A stretch of DNA of 54,397 nucleotides from DATJSJ01 sp035504175 (GTDB taxonomy: Bacteria > Pseudomonadota > Alphaproteobacteria > Acetobacterales > Acetobacteraceae): contig DATJSJ010000214.1 of the NCBI GenBank assembly GCA_035504175.1, positions 1 through 54,397 of the forward strand, read 5' to 3'. The translations under genes and the position numbers were made by a program. Below are positions 44,751 through 52,966 of this stretch, one piece after another; positions within the stretch are counted from its first letter, which is position 1; every line of letters begins with the position of its first letter. The notes below the pieces were generated by a model that was not told the origin of the DNA, did no database searches, and saw only the letters and a list, made by a program, of their open reading frames with translations.

Positions 44751-46085
44751 CTAGAGAAAGCGAAACCAGACATAGGCTGCGGCCACCACGAGCTGAACCG
44801 CCGTCACCGGCACGCCGTAGCGCAGAAACGACATGAACGTTAGTGGCCTTCCGGCACGCGCGCAACTGCCCGCGGCAACGATATTGGCCGAGGCGCCGAG
44901 AATCGTCGCGTTGCCGCCCAGCGTCGCGCCGAAACACATGGCGAAGAACAGCGGCGGCACGGCGGCCGGCATGTGGCCGTAGCCGGCCTCGATCGCCGCC
45001 TGCGTCGCCAGCCCCGCGCCGACCGCGTACTGCTTGACCAGCGGCACCATGGCGACGACCAGCGCGATGTTCGGGATCACGCTGGACAGGAGGCCGATCG
45101 AGAACAGCAACAGCAGGCTCGCCAGCGCGACGTTGCTGCCGAAGAACACGCCCATCTCCGACCCGAGGGCGGCGAGGACGCCGGTCTTCTCCAGCGCCCC
45201 GACGAGGACGAAAATGCAGACGAAGAACAGCAGCGATTCCCAGTCGACGTCGCGCAGGATGTCCGCGACGGGGTCGAGATCGGTCCAGTAGGCGATCAGC
45301 AGCACCAGCGCCGCGCCGACGATGGCGACGGCGGGCGGCGCCACCGGATTGGGCAGGCTTTCGCCGACCACGAACAGCGTCACCATCACGACGAGGACGA
45401 CGAGGCAGGCCAGCATCGTCCAGGGCCGCTCGATCCGGGGGAGCGCCGTGATCTCGGCGGTCGGCACCCGCACCCGCCAGAGCGAGCGGAACGAGACGGG
45501 CAGCACCGCGCAGACCGCCAGGATCACGACCAGGCCGCCCGGACTCAGCAGGTGCAGGTAGTCGGTGAAGCTCAGTCCGACCGACGTGCCGACGATGAAG
45601 GTCGCCGGATCGCCGACCAGCGTCAGCAAGCCGGCGCTGTTGGCGATGAAAACCAGCAGGATGATCGGCGGCACGAAATCGATCGCCAGGCGCTGGCACA
45701 GCGTGATGATCAATGGTGCGACCAGGATCACCACCGTGGCGTTGGGCAGCACCGCGCAGATCGGGGCGGCCAGCAGGACGATCGCCAGCATCAGCCGCCG
45801 GCCGTCACCGCGCACCAGACGCAGCGCGATCGCGCCGAGATAGTCGAACAATCCGGTCGGAATCAGGGTCCGCGCCATCACCATGCCGCCGAAGAACAGG
45901 GCGATGGTGGATTCCCCCGGATTGATCGTGGCGCTGGCTTCCTGCGCGGACAGGACGCCGGTCACCAGCAGCACCACCGTGCCGAGCAGTGCTGCAACCG
46001 TCAGGTGCAGGCGGTTCGACGCGACCGCGAGGATGACTGCCGTGAAGGTGCCGAGGGCGATCGCCGGGGCGAGCGGCAGGCTCAT
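44751..46085 (-). CDS. Ion-transporter-superfamily permease (ArsB/NhaD/SLC13-like)
   Basis: 444 residues, about 11-12 transmembrane helices. Repeated motifs typical of the ion-transporter superfamily are present: PNATVVILVAPLIITLC and VGDPATFIVGTSVGLSFTDYL in the first half, SVIPNIALVVAMVPLV and GATLGGNATILGASANIV in the second. Relatives transport arsenite, sodium/proton or dicarboxylates; no arsenic genes are nearby, so substrate is open. ATG 46085 is 10 nt after the patatin gene stop, so the two are co-transcribed. Confidence 0.87.
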   Translation of the reverse strand: MSLPLAPAIALGTFTAVILAVASNRLHLTVAALLGTVVLLVTGVLSAQEASATINPGESTIALFFGGMVMARTLIPTGLFDYLGAIALRLVRGDGRRLMLAIVLLAAPICAVLPNATVVILVAPLIITLCQRLAIDFVPPIILLVFIANSAGLLTLVGDPATFIVGTSVGLSFTDYLHLLSPGGLVVILAVCAVLPVSFRSLWRVRVPTAEITALPRIERPWTMLACLVVLVVMVTLFVVGESLPNPVAPPAVAIVGAALVLLIAYWTDLDPVADILRDVDWESLLFFVCIFVLVGALEKTGVLAALGSEMGVFFGSNVALASLLLLFSIGLLSSVIPNIALVVAMVPLVKQYAVGAGLATQAAIEAGYGHMPAAVPPLFFAMCFGATLGGNATILGASANIVAAGSCARAGRPLTFMSFLRYGVPVTAVQLVVAAAYVWFRFL

Positions 46086-46095
46086 GCACGCGCCC

Positions 46096-47397
46096 CTATT
46101 CCGTGAGGAGCGGGCCCGTACCGGTGGTGTTCAGTCGCTCCTCGCCATCCGGCTCGGCCAGGATGGGCGGCGCCTTCTTCCAGGCCGTGCCGCTGCGCGC
46201 CTCCGCCAGCCCATACTCGAACAGCGCCCGCATGTAGGCGGTGTCGAAATTCTGCTTGTGCTCGAAGCTGAAGTCGTCGCCGATATAGGCGAGATTGTAC
46301 TCGACGCCGTCGCGCTTGCAGGTGAAGTAGATGCGGACGACGTCATTGTAGCCGCTGTAATGGATCATCGTGCTGATCGCCCGGCCGGTGATGCTCAGCA
46401 GGCGACGATCGACCGAGGCCCATTCCGGATCGAGCCGGGCATTGCGGATGATGTAGGCGACCCGCCTGCGGGCGAGGTCGGACGCGTTGAGATTGACCAG
46501 CGTGCCGACCTGGGACGGGATGAGGAAGGTCTGCGCGACGGCGCCGCCATCGACATGCATTTCCTGATAGTGGCCTCCGCCGGCGTCCACATCGATCAAC
46601 ACCGGCGGGAAGACGCCCGGGACCGAGGCGGAGGCGAGCAGGATCTTGCGGAACAGATCGAGCGCGCCGGGCCGGCCGCTCGCCGCAATGGCGCCGATGT
46701 TCCAGATGACCGGGCGCTGCACGTCGAGATTGGTCGTGCCGATCAGCAGCAGCCGGCCCTTGCGGTACTCCGCCGCGATCCGGTCGAGCATGTCCTGATT
46801 GGCGTAGCGCGCGATCAGGTGGAACAGCGGATCGGTATCGGTCAGCGCGTCGCTGAAGATCGCGGTCGGAAGCCAGCGCTGCTCATAGACGTCCTTCGGC
46901 CCGATACCGGTGTAGACGGCGCGCAACTGCGCATCGTAGGCCGGACCGAGGAACGCGAACGGGGCGATCAGCGCGCCGGTGCTGATCCCGGTGACGAGCT
47001 TGAATTCCGGCCGGGTGCCGGTTTCGGTCCAGCCCACCAGAAGCCCGGCACCGAACGCGCCATTGTCCGAGCCGCCGGAGATCGCGAGGTAGTTCGCCGT
47101 TGCGCGCCCTCCCGCGGCCGTCGTACCCTGCGCCGCGTCCTCCCGGGCGAGTGCCTGTCGCGCCTCCTGCACCATCTCGGGCCCCTGCGTATCGGCCCAG
47201 AAGCGCGCGTTGGGAATGCCCAGCGCCGTCGCCTCGTCGGTCAGCTTCGACGGCACCGCCGCAAGCCGTGACGGACCGGCGCAACCGGCCAGCAGGCAGA
47301 CGAGGAATGCGACGGAGAGAAGCGGCGTCCAGCGCCGGTCCGCGGCGCCTGTGCCGGATGCGCCCGCAAACCCGCGGGCAGAGGACAATCCGAGCAT
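46096..47397 (-). CDS. Patatin-like phospholipase lipoprotein
   Basis: 433 residues. The N-terminus has a hydrophobic stretch ending in the lipobox LLAGC (SVAFLVCLLAGCAGPS), so it is probably a lipoprotein. The patatin catalytic dyad is clear: GISTG with the nucleophile Ser, preceded by the oxyanion loop ISGGSDNGAFGAG, and DGG with the catalytic Asp (HVDGGAV). It should hydrolyse acyl esters of phospholipids at the envelope. ATG 47397 is chosen because GGAGGAG lies about 9 nt upstream; an earlier GTG is less likely. Downstream is the permease. Confidence 0.87.
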   Translation of the reverse strand: MLGLSSARGFAGASGTGAADRRWTPLLSVAFLVCLLAGCAGPSRLAAVPSKLTDEATALGIPNARFWADTQGPEMVQEARQALAREDAAQGTTAAGGRATANYLAISGGSDNGAFGAGLLVGWTETGTRPEFKLVTGISTGALIAPFAFLGPAYDAQLRAVYTGIGPKDVYEQRWLPTAIFSDALTDTDPLFHLIARYANQDMLDRIAAEYRKGRLLLIGTTNLDVQRPVIWNIGAIAASGRPGALDLFRKILLASASVPGVFPPVLIDVDAGGGHYQEMHVDGGAVAQTFLIPSQVGTLVNLNASDLARRRVAYIIRNARLDPEWASVDRRLLSITGRAISTMIHYSGYNDVVRIYFTCKRDGVEYNLAYIGDDFSFEHKQNFDTAYMRALFEYGLAEARSGTAWKKAPPILAEPDGEERLNTTGTGPLLTE

Positions 47398-47468
47398 CAG
47401 CGAAGCTCCTCCTCGACCCGGCCGGGCGGCAACGGTCATGGTGAGACCGTATCATATCTGCATGGGAT

Positions 47469-48806
47469 TCAAACCCTGACATCGGTCGGCGCGGCGGTGC
47501 TGCGATTGGCGATCGTCTCCGACCGCGTCGCGGCGGTCGGGATGCGCCGGAACGCGAACAGCGGCGCCGTGGCGAGCACGAGTACCAGCGCAATCAGCGC
47601 ATCCGACAGATTCGCCGCGGCGGCGACACCGATGACGGCGATCGCGGCCAGCAGACCCAGCGCGCGCATCGTGCGCCGCTCCGCGGCATCGAGGGAGAGC
47701 GCTACCGCGGAGAACAGGTAGGCCGGGATGATCAGCAGCGTCGACATGGACACCAGCCGACCGAAGATGCCGCCGAGCGACGGCGCCAGCGACGCGAGCT
47801 GCATGCCGCTCATCAGCACGCCGGTGACGATCAGCCCCGCGACGGGCACGCCGCGCCGGTCGACGCGGGCGAAGATGCGCGCGAACAGCCCGTCATTGGC
47901 GGCGGCGCGGCCGGACTCGGCGGTCAGCAGCACCCAGCCGCCCAGCGCGCCGGCGGCCTTGACCATGGCGCAGAACGCCATGACCAGCGCCGGCCCGGCG
48001 CCCAGCACCGCGGCAATCGCGGTCTCGAACGGCGCCGGCGAGTCCGCCAGTCGCTGCGCCGGAACCAGGCCGAACACCACCGCGGTGCTGCCGACATAGA
48101 CGCAGGCGGCGAGTGCGACGCCGAGCAGCGTCGCGCGGGCGACGTTGCGGGCCGGATCGATCACCACGCCGGTCGCGACCGCGGCACTCTCCACGCCGGT
48201 GAAGGCCCAGAACATGATCGTCAGCGAACCGGAGACGGCCGCCAGCGGCGAGGCGCCGGCGGGATTCCAGTTGGCCGCGAACTGTCCCGGCTGGAACCAC
48301 CACCAACCCAGGATGGCGATTCCGATGATCGGCACCAGGCCGAGCAGCGTGGTGGCGGATTCGACCGCGCCGATCAGGCGCGGCCCGGCGATGTTGGCGG
48401 CGATGGCGAGCCAGATCGTGGCCAGCGTCGCGACGATCGCGGCGCGCGGTCCGACCAGCGCCGAGAGAAACACGCTGGCATAGCCGACGACGGAGACGGC
48501 GATCGCGACGTTGCCGACCACGTTGCCGAGCCAGTAGAGCGCGTTGCAGGAAAACCCGGTGTAGTCGCCGAACGCCTGGCGCGCCCAGGCATAGGGACCG
48601 CCATCCATCGGCCGCCGCGTCGCCAGCCGCGCGAACACCAGCGCCAGCAGCAGCGCGGCGGGTACCGCGACCAGCCAGCCGAGCAGCGACATGCCGCCGC
48701 GCGGCGCCATGCTCGCGGGCATCAGGAACACGCCCGAGCCGATCATGTTGCCGGCGACCAGCATGGTCGCCTGGAACAGCCCGATGCGCTGGCGCGCCGC
48801 CGTCAT
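47469..48806 (-). CDS. APC-superfamily antiporter, AdiC/PotE-like
   Basis: 445 residues with about 12 helices. The substrate-carboxylate motif GNMIGSGVFLMPASMA is the AdiC/PotE form of GSG(I/V)F. AdiC gate tryptophans appear conserved (MFWAFTGVESA and GALGGWVLL). It most likely exchanges arginine with agmatine or ornithine, or ornithine with putrescine. ATG 48806 overlaps the stop of the binding-protein gene (ATGA), making it the last gene of the arc operon. A second basic amino acid antiporter in addition to arcD is unusual and suggests another exchange reaction. Confidence 0.87.
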   Translation of the reverse strand: MTAARQRIGLFQATMLVAGNMIGSGVFLMPASMAPRGGMSLLGWLVAVPAALLLALVFARLATRRPMDGGPYAWARQAFGDYTGFSCNALYWLGNVVGNVAIAVSVVGYASVFLSALVGPRAAIVATLATIWLAIAANIAGPRLIGAVESATTLLGLVPIIGIAILGWWWFQPGQFAANWNPAGASPLAAVSGSLTIMFWAFTGVESAAVATGVVIDPARNVARATLLGVALAACVYVGSTAVVFGLVPAQRLADSPAPFETAIAAVLGAGPALVMAFCAMVKAAGALGGWVLLTAESGRAAANDGLFARIFARVDRRGVPVAGLIVTGVLMSGMQLASLAPSLGGIFGRLVSMSTLLIIPAYLFSAVALSLDAAERRTMRALGLLAAIAVIGVAAAANLSDALIALVLVLATAPLFAFRRIPTAATRSETIANRSTAAPTDVRV

Positions 48807-49711
48807 GGCGTGCCCGCGGGCGGCGTCACGGCGCGGATCATGTCTGCCTGCGACCGGCCGGCCGGACCGAACCAGCGTCCCATCAGCGCCGGCAGGTCGG
48901 GGCCGCGCAGGATGCGGCTGAGCGCCGCCTGGACCGCGCGGCGAAGGGCCGGATCCGGCCGCATCGCCAGCGCAATCGGCTCGCCTTCGATCGGTTCGGG
49001 CGCGAGCGTCATCGCCGCCAGGCTGGGATCGGCCAGCCGCCGGTGCGCCAGCACCGTCCACTCGCCGATCCAGGCGCCGACCGTGCCCGCGGCGAGCAGC
49101 CGGCCGGCTTCCTGGTAGTCGGCGACCGGATGCGCCGACACGCCGAACGGCGCCTCGGCGAGACGCCGCTGCAGCCAGTCGGCGGCGGTGCCGGCGCGCA
49201 CCACCGCGATCCGCGTCGGCCAGTTCAGCGTATCGAGGAGCTCGCGGGGCGGCACCGTTGCCGCGTCCATGCCGAGCAGATGCCGCAGCCAGGGCGGCGC
49301 GCCGGGACGCAGCAGCGCGCCGATGCCGCCGATCGCGACCGGGCTCGAGAACGCGACCTGGCTTTCGCGGGCCACCGTGTCGGTGACGGGGCCGCACAGC
49401 AGATCCGCCTCGCCGCGGGCGATCCGGTCGATCCCCGCCGCGATCGCGGCCGGCTGCCACACGGGCGTCGCTCCGGGGCGCAGCGCCGCGGCGATCGCGG
49501 TGCAGAGGGTGATTGCGTAGCCTTCCGGATGTCCGTTCTCGAGCTCGGAGAACGGCGCCGCGTCCGGCACGTACAGCAGGCGCAGCCCCGCGGTCTCGGC
49601 CCGGGGCGTTGGCGCCGCGCCGGCAAGACACCAGGCCAGCAGCGTGCCGAACAGCGCGATCCGAGCCACCGGTCGGCGGCCGCGGGAGAGGCGGGGCCGG
49701 CGCTCAGGCAC
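48803..49711 (-). CDS. Family-3 periplasmic amino-acid-binding-like protein
   Basis: 302 residues with a signal peptide (RIALFGTLLAWCLAGAAPTPRAET) and an SBP_bac_3 domain (LRLLYVPDAAPFSELENGHPEGYAITLCTAIAAAL, EADLLCGPVTDTVARESQVAFSSPV). No permease or ATPase accompanies it; instead it lies between carbamate kinase and the AdiC-like antiporter. It could present a ligand to a transporter or sensor encoded elsewhere. The start is GTG 49711, which overlaps the carbamate kinase gene by 8 nt; a later start would damage the signal peptide. Confidence 0.8.
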   Translation of the reverse strand: MPERRPRLSRGRRPVARIALFGTLLAWCLAGAAPTPRAETAGLRLLYVPDAAPFSELENGHPEGYAITLCTAIAAALRPGATPVWQPAAIAAGIDRIARGEADLLCGPVTDTVARESQVAFSSPVAIGGIGALLRPGAPPWLRHLLGMDAATVPPRELLDTLNWPTRIAVVRAGTAADWLQRRLAEAPFGVSAHPVADYQEAGRLLAAGTVGAWIGEWTVLAHRRLADPSLAAMTLAPEPIEGEPIALAMRPDPALRRAVQAALSRILRGPDLPALMGRWFGPAGRSQADMIRAVTPPAGTP

Positions 49712-50642
49712 CGTCGCAGACGAGCCCCGATGCGTCGGCGGCGACGGTCGTGCCGGCCTCCCCGCGCAGGATGGCGGGCAGATCCTTCAGCGCGCCGATC
49801 GCCGCCGGTCGGCCGGTGGTCTCGGTGAAATGGCAGGCCGCATCGACCTTCGGGCCCATCGAGCCGGCCGGGAACTCGTGCCGGCGCAGCGTGGCGGGAT
49901 CGGCGCGGCGGATCGCGCGCGCCGAGGGCCGACCCCAGTCGATGAACACCGCGTCGGCGTCGGTCGCCATGATGAAGCGATCGGCCTCGAGATCACGCGC
50001 GAGCAGTTCGGAACAGAGGTCCTTGTCGATCACCGCCTCGATGCCGCGGAGCTGGCGGCCGGCCTCGTAGACGGTCGGGATGCCGCCGCCGCCGGCGGCG
50101 ATGACGATCGTCCCGTGCTCCAGCAGCCACTTGATCGGGCGCAGCTCGAAGATCCGCCGCGGTTGCGGCGAGGCGACGACGCGGCGCCATTTCTCACCGT
50201 CGCGGCGGAACACCCAGCCCTTCTCGGCCCGCAGCCGCTCGGCATCGTCGTCGCCGTAGACCGGGCCGATGAACTTGGTCGGGTCGCGGAATCCCGGATC
50301 GTCGGCATCGACCTCCACCATGGTGAGGATGGTGGCGAACGGCACCTCGAACGGCAGCAGGTTGCCGAGCTCCTGCTCGATCATGTAGCCGATCATGCCC
50401 TCGGTCTGGGCGCCGATTACGTCGAGCGGATAGGGCGATTCGGGATCGTAGGCCTGGCCCTGCAGCGCCAGCAGCCCGACCTGCGGCCCGTTGCCATGCG
50501 TGATCACCAGCTCGTTGCCGGGCTGGATCGCCGCCAGCGCCTCGGCGGCGACGCGGATGTTGGCGCGCTGCGCCTCCGCGGTCATCCGCTCGCCCCGGCG
50601 CAGCAGGGCGTTGCCGCCCAGCGCCACGACGATGCGCATCAC
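49704..50642 (-). CDS. arcC: Carbamate kinase
   Basis: 312 residues. The amino acid kinase fold is marked by VALGGNALLRRGERMTAEAQR and GNGPQVGLLALQ, with AAGGGGIPTV near residue 210. It transfers phosphate from carbamoyl phosphate to ADP, giving ATP, CO2 and ammonia, the energy-yielding step of the arginine deiminase pathway. ATG 50642 overlaps the arcB stop (ATGA). Order arcD-A-B-C on the minus strand is the same as in pseudomonads. Confidence 0.95.
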   Translation of the reverse strand: MMRIVVALGGNALLRRGERMTAEAQRANIRVAAEALAAIQPGNELVITHGNGPQVGLLALQGQAYDPESPYPLDVIGAQTEGMIGYMIEQELGNLLPFEVPFATILTMVEVDADDPGFRDPTKFIGPVYGDDDAERLRAEKGWVFRRDGEKWRRVVASPQPRRIFELRPIKWLLEHGTIVIAAGGGGIPTVYEAGRQLRGIEAVIDKDLCSELLARDLEADRFIMATDADAVFIDWGRPSARAIRRADPATLRRHEFPAGSMGPKVDAACHFTETTGRPAAIGALKDLPAILRGEAGTTVAADASGLVCDGA

Positions 50643-51643
50643 TGGCTCCCGAGGGTCGCGACCAGGATCGCCTTGATCGTATGCATGCGGTTCTCCGCCT
50701 GCTCGAAGGCGATGTTCTGCTCGGACTCGAACACCTCCTCCGTCACCTCCATGCCGTCGAGGCCGAACTGCTCGTGGATCTGCACGCCGACCTTGGTCTC
50801 GAGATTGTGGAAGGCCGGCAGGCAGTGCATGAACTTGACGCGCGGATTGCCGGATCGCTGCATCAGCGCGCCGTTCACCTGGAACGGCTTGAGCAGGCGG
50901 ATGCGCTCGCCCCAGACGTCCTTCGCCTCGCCCATGGAAACCCAGACGTCGGTATGGATGAAATCGACGCCCTGCACCGCCGCGTCCGGATCGTCGGTGA
51001 TCGTCAGCCGGCCGCCATACTTCTTCTCCAGGTCGCGGGCGATCGCGGTGAACTCCTCGGAAGGCCAGAGGCTGCGCGGCCCGGCGATGCGCACGTCCAT
51101 GCCCATCAGGCAGCCGACGATCATCAGCGAGTGCCCCATGTTGGAGCGGGTGTCGCCGACATAGGCGTATTTGATCTCGTGCACCGGTCGGTCGCTGAAC
51201 TCGCGCATGGTCATGACATCGGCGAGCATCTGGGTCGGATGGTACTCGTCGGTCAGCCCGTTATAGACCGGCACGCCCGCGTATTTGGCGAGCTCCTCCA
51301 CCGCCTGCTGCGAGAAGCCGCGGTATTCGATCGCGTCGAACATGCGCCCGAGCACGCGGGCGGTGTCCTTGACCGATTCCTTGTGGCCGATCTGCGACCC
51401 GGAGGGATCGAGATAGGTGACGTGGGCGCCCTGGTCGTGGCATGCGACCTCAAAGGCGCAGCGCGTGCGGGTCGAGGTCTTCTCGAAGATCAGCACGATT
51501 TCCTTGCCGCGCAGATGCTGCTGCTCCGTGCCGGCGTATTTGGCGCGCTTGAGGTCGCGGGCAAGGTCGAGCAGGTACTGGAACTCCCGCTGCGTGTAGT
51601 CCTGCACCGTCAGCAGCGAGCGGTTGCGCAGATTGAGGCTCAT
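50639..51643 (-). CDS. arcB: Ornithine carbamoyltransferase (catabolic)
   Basis: 334 residues with the carbamoyl-phosphate site EKTSTRTRCAFEVA, DEYHPTQMLADVMT, and the ornithine-binding/catalytic Cys motif MHCLPAFHN. In this operon it works in the phosphorolytic direction, splitting citrulline into ornithine and carbamoyl phosphate. Context (between arcA and arcC) rather than sequence decides the catabolic assignment over argF. ATG 51643 is 38 nt after arcA; in-frame sequence upstream is not homologous. Confidence 0.95.
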   Translation of the reverse strand: MSLNLRNRSLLTVQDYTQREFQYLLDLARDLKRAKYAGTEQQHLRGKEIVLIFEKTSTRTRCAFEVACHDQGAHVTYLDPSGSQIGHKESVKDTARVLGRMFDAIEYRGFSQQAVEELAKYAGVPVYNGLTDEYHPTQMLADVMTMREFSDRPVHEIKYAYVGDTRSNMGHSLMIVGCLMGMDVRIAGPRSLWPSEEFTAIARDLEKKYGGRLTITDDPDAAVQGVDFIHTDVWVSMGEAKDVWGERIRLLKPFQVNGALMQRSGNPRVKFMHCLPAFHNLETKVGVQIHEQFGLDGMEVTEEVFESEQNIAFEQAENRMHTIKAILVATLGSQ

Positions 51644-51681
51644 GATGCGTCTCCAGATCGGGTCGGTCCGGGAGCGGTCGC

Positions 51682-52911
51682 TCAGTACGCGGGGTCGCGC
51701 CAGATCGGGCAGGTCATGCAGTGCCCGCCGCCGCGGCCGCGGCCGAGCTCGGCGCCGCGGATGGTGATGACCTCGACGCCGGCCTTGCGCAGCAGCGTGT
51801 TGGAATGGATGTTGCGGTCGTAGCCGACCACCACCCCCGGCTCGAGCGCGATGACGTTGTTGCCGTCGTCCCACTGCTCGCGCTCCGCCTCCCAGGCGTC
51901 GCCGCCGGTGCCGATCACGGTGAGATGGTTGAGACCGAGCGCTGCCTTGACGACGTCGAGCATCCGGTCCTTCTCCGGCCGCACTTCGATCCCGTCGCGG
52001 TCGCTGCCGGGATAGATGCTGAAGCATTGAATCTGGTCGACCACGTCCGGGTAGATCGTGCAGGTCTCGCGGTCGCAGAAGGTGAAGACGGTGTCGAGAT
52101 GCATGGCGGCGCGGCTGCGCGGCATCAGGCAGGCGATGACGCGGCTGGCGGCCTCGTCGCGGAACAGGGCGCGCGCCACCTGGGCGACCGCCTGGCGCGT
52201 CGTGCGCTCCCCCATGCCGACCAGCACCACGCCGCGGCCGACCGGCATGACGTCGCCGCCCTCGATCGTCGCGGCGGCGAAGTCCTCGTCGGAATCGCCG
52301 AACCAGAAGCGGAACCCGGCATCCCGGAACTCGGGGTGGAACTTGTAGACCGCGCGCTGCAGCAGCGTCTCCGGCCGGCGCGCCGGCCAGAACATCGGAT
52401 TGCAGGTGACGCCGCCATAGATCCAGCAGGAGGGATCGCGCTGGAACAGCGTGTTCGGGATCGGCGGAACGAGGAAGGAGGTTTCGCCGATCGCCTCGCC
52501 GAGCACGCGCGACCATTCGGAGCGGGGCACGTCGGAAATGGCGATGCCGCCGATCAGGTGCTCGGCGAGCGTCCCCGCCGGCATGTCGTCCAGCCAGGGG
52601 CGCAGCGCCGCCGCGACCGTCACGCCGACGCTGTTCTCGGTGATGCGCCGGTCCAGCACCCAGGCCCGACCCTCCGGCACGGCCAGCGCACCGGCGAGCA
52701 GATCGTGCAGCTCGAGCACCTCGACGCCGCGCTCGCGCATCTTCAGCACCAGGTCGTAATGGTCCTTCTGCGCCTCGTGCACCCAGATCACGTCGTCGAA
52801 CAGCAGGTCGCGGCAATTGCCGGGCGTGAGCCGGCGATGCGCGAGACCCGGGCGGCAGACCATGACGGTGTGGAGCTTGCCGACTTCCGAATGCACTCCG
52901 AACTGACGCAT
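51682..52911 (-). CDS. arcA: Arginine deiminase
   Basis: 409 residues, standard length. Family hallmarks: FGVHSEVGKLHTVMVCRPGLAHRRLTP at the N-terminus, MHLDTVFTFCDR with the catalytic His, and the nucleophile Cys near the end in GRGGGHCMTCPIWRD. It hydrolyses arginine to citrulline and ammonia. ATG 52911 starts MRQFGVHSE. It follows arcD by 55 bp in the same direction. The pathway yields ATP without oxygen and raises pH, useful in micro-oxic or acidic habitats. Confidence 0.97.
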   Translation of the reverse strand: MRQFGVHSEVGKLHTVMVCRPGLAHRRLTPGNCRDLLFDDVIWVHEAQKDHYDLVLKMRERGVEVLELHDLLAGALAVPEGRAWVLDRRITENSVGVTVAAALRPWLDDMPAGTLAEHLIGGIAISDVPRSEWSRVLGEAIGETSFLVPPIPNTLFQRDPSCWIYGGVTCNPMFWPARRPETLLQRAVYKFHPEFRDAGFRFWFGDSDEDFAAATIEGGDVMPVGRGVVLVGMGERTTRQAVAQVARALFRDEAASRVIACLMPRSRAAMHLDTVFTFCDRETCTIYPDVVDQIQCFSIYPGSDRDGIEVRPEKDRMLDVVKAALGLNHLTVIGTGGDAWEAEREQWDDGNNVIALEPGVVVGYDRNIHSNTLLRKAGVEVITIRGAELGRGRGGGHCMTCPIWRDPAY

Positions 52912-52966
52912 GGGTTCCTACCCCGTGATGGAAGACCGGTTGGCGCGCCTGCCCTGCAGCGCGCGA

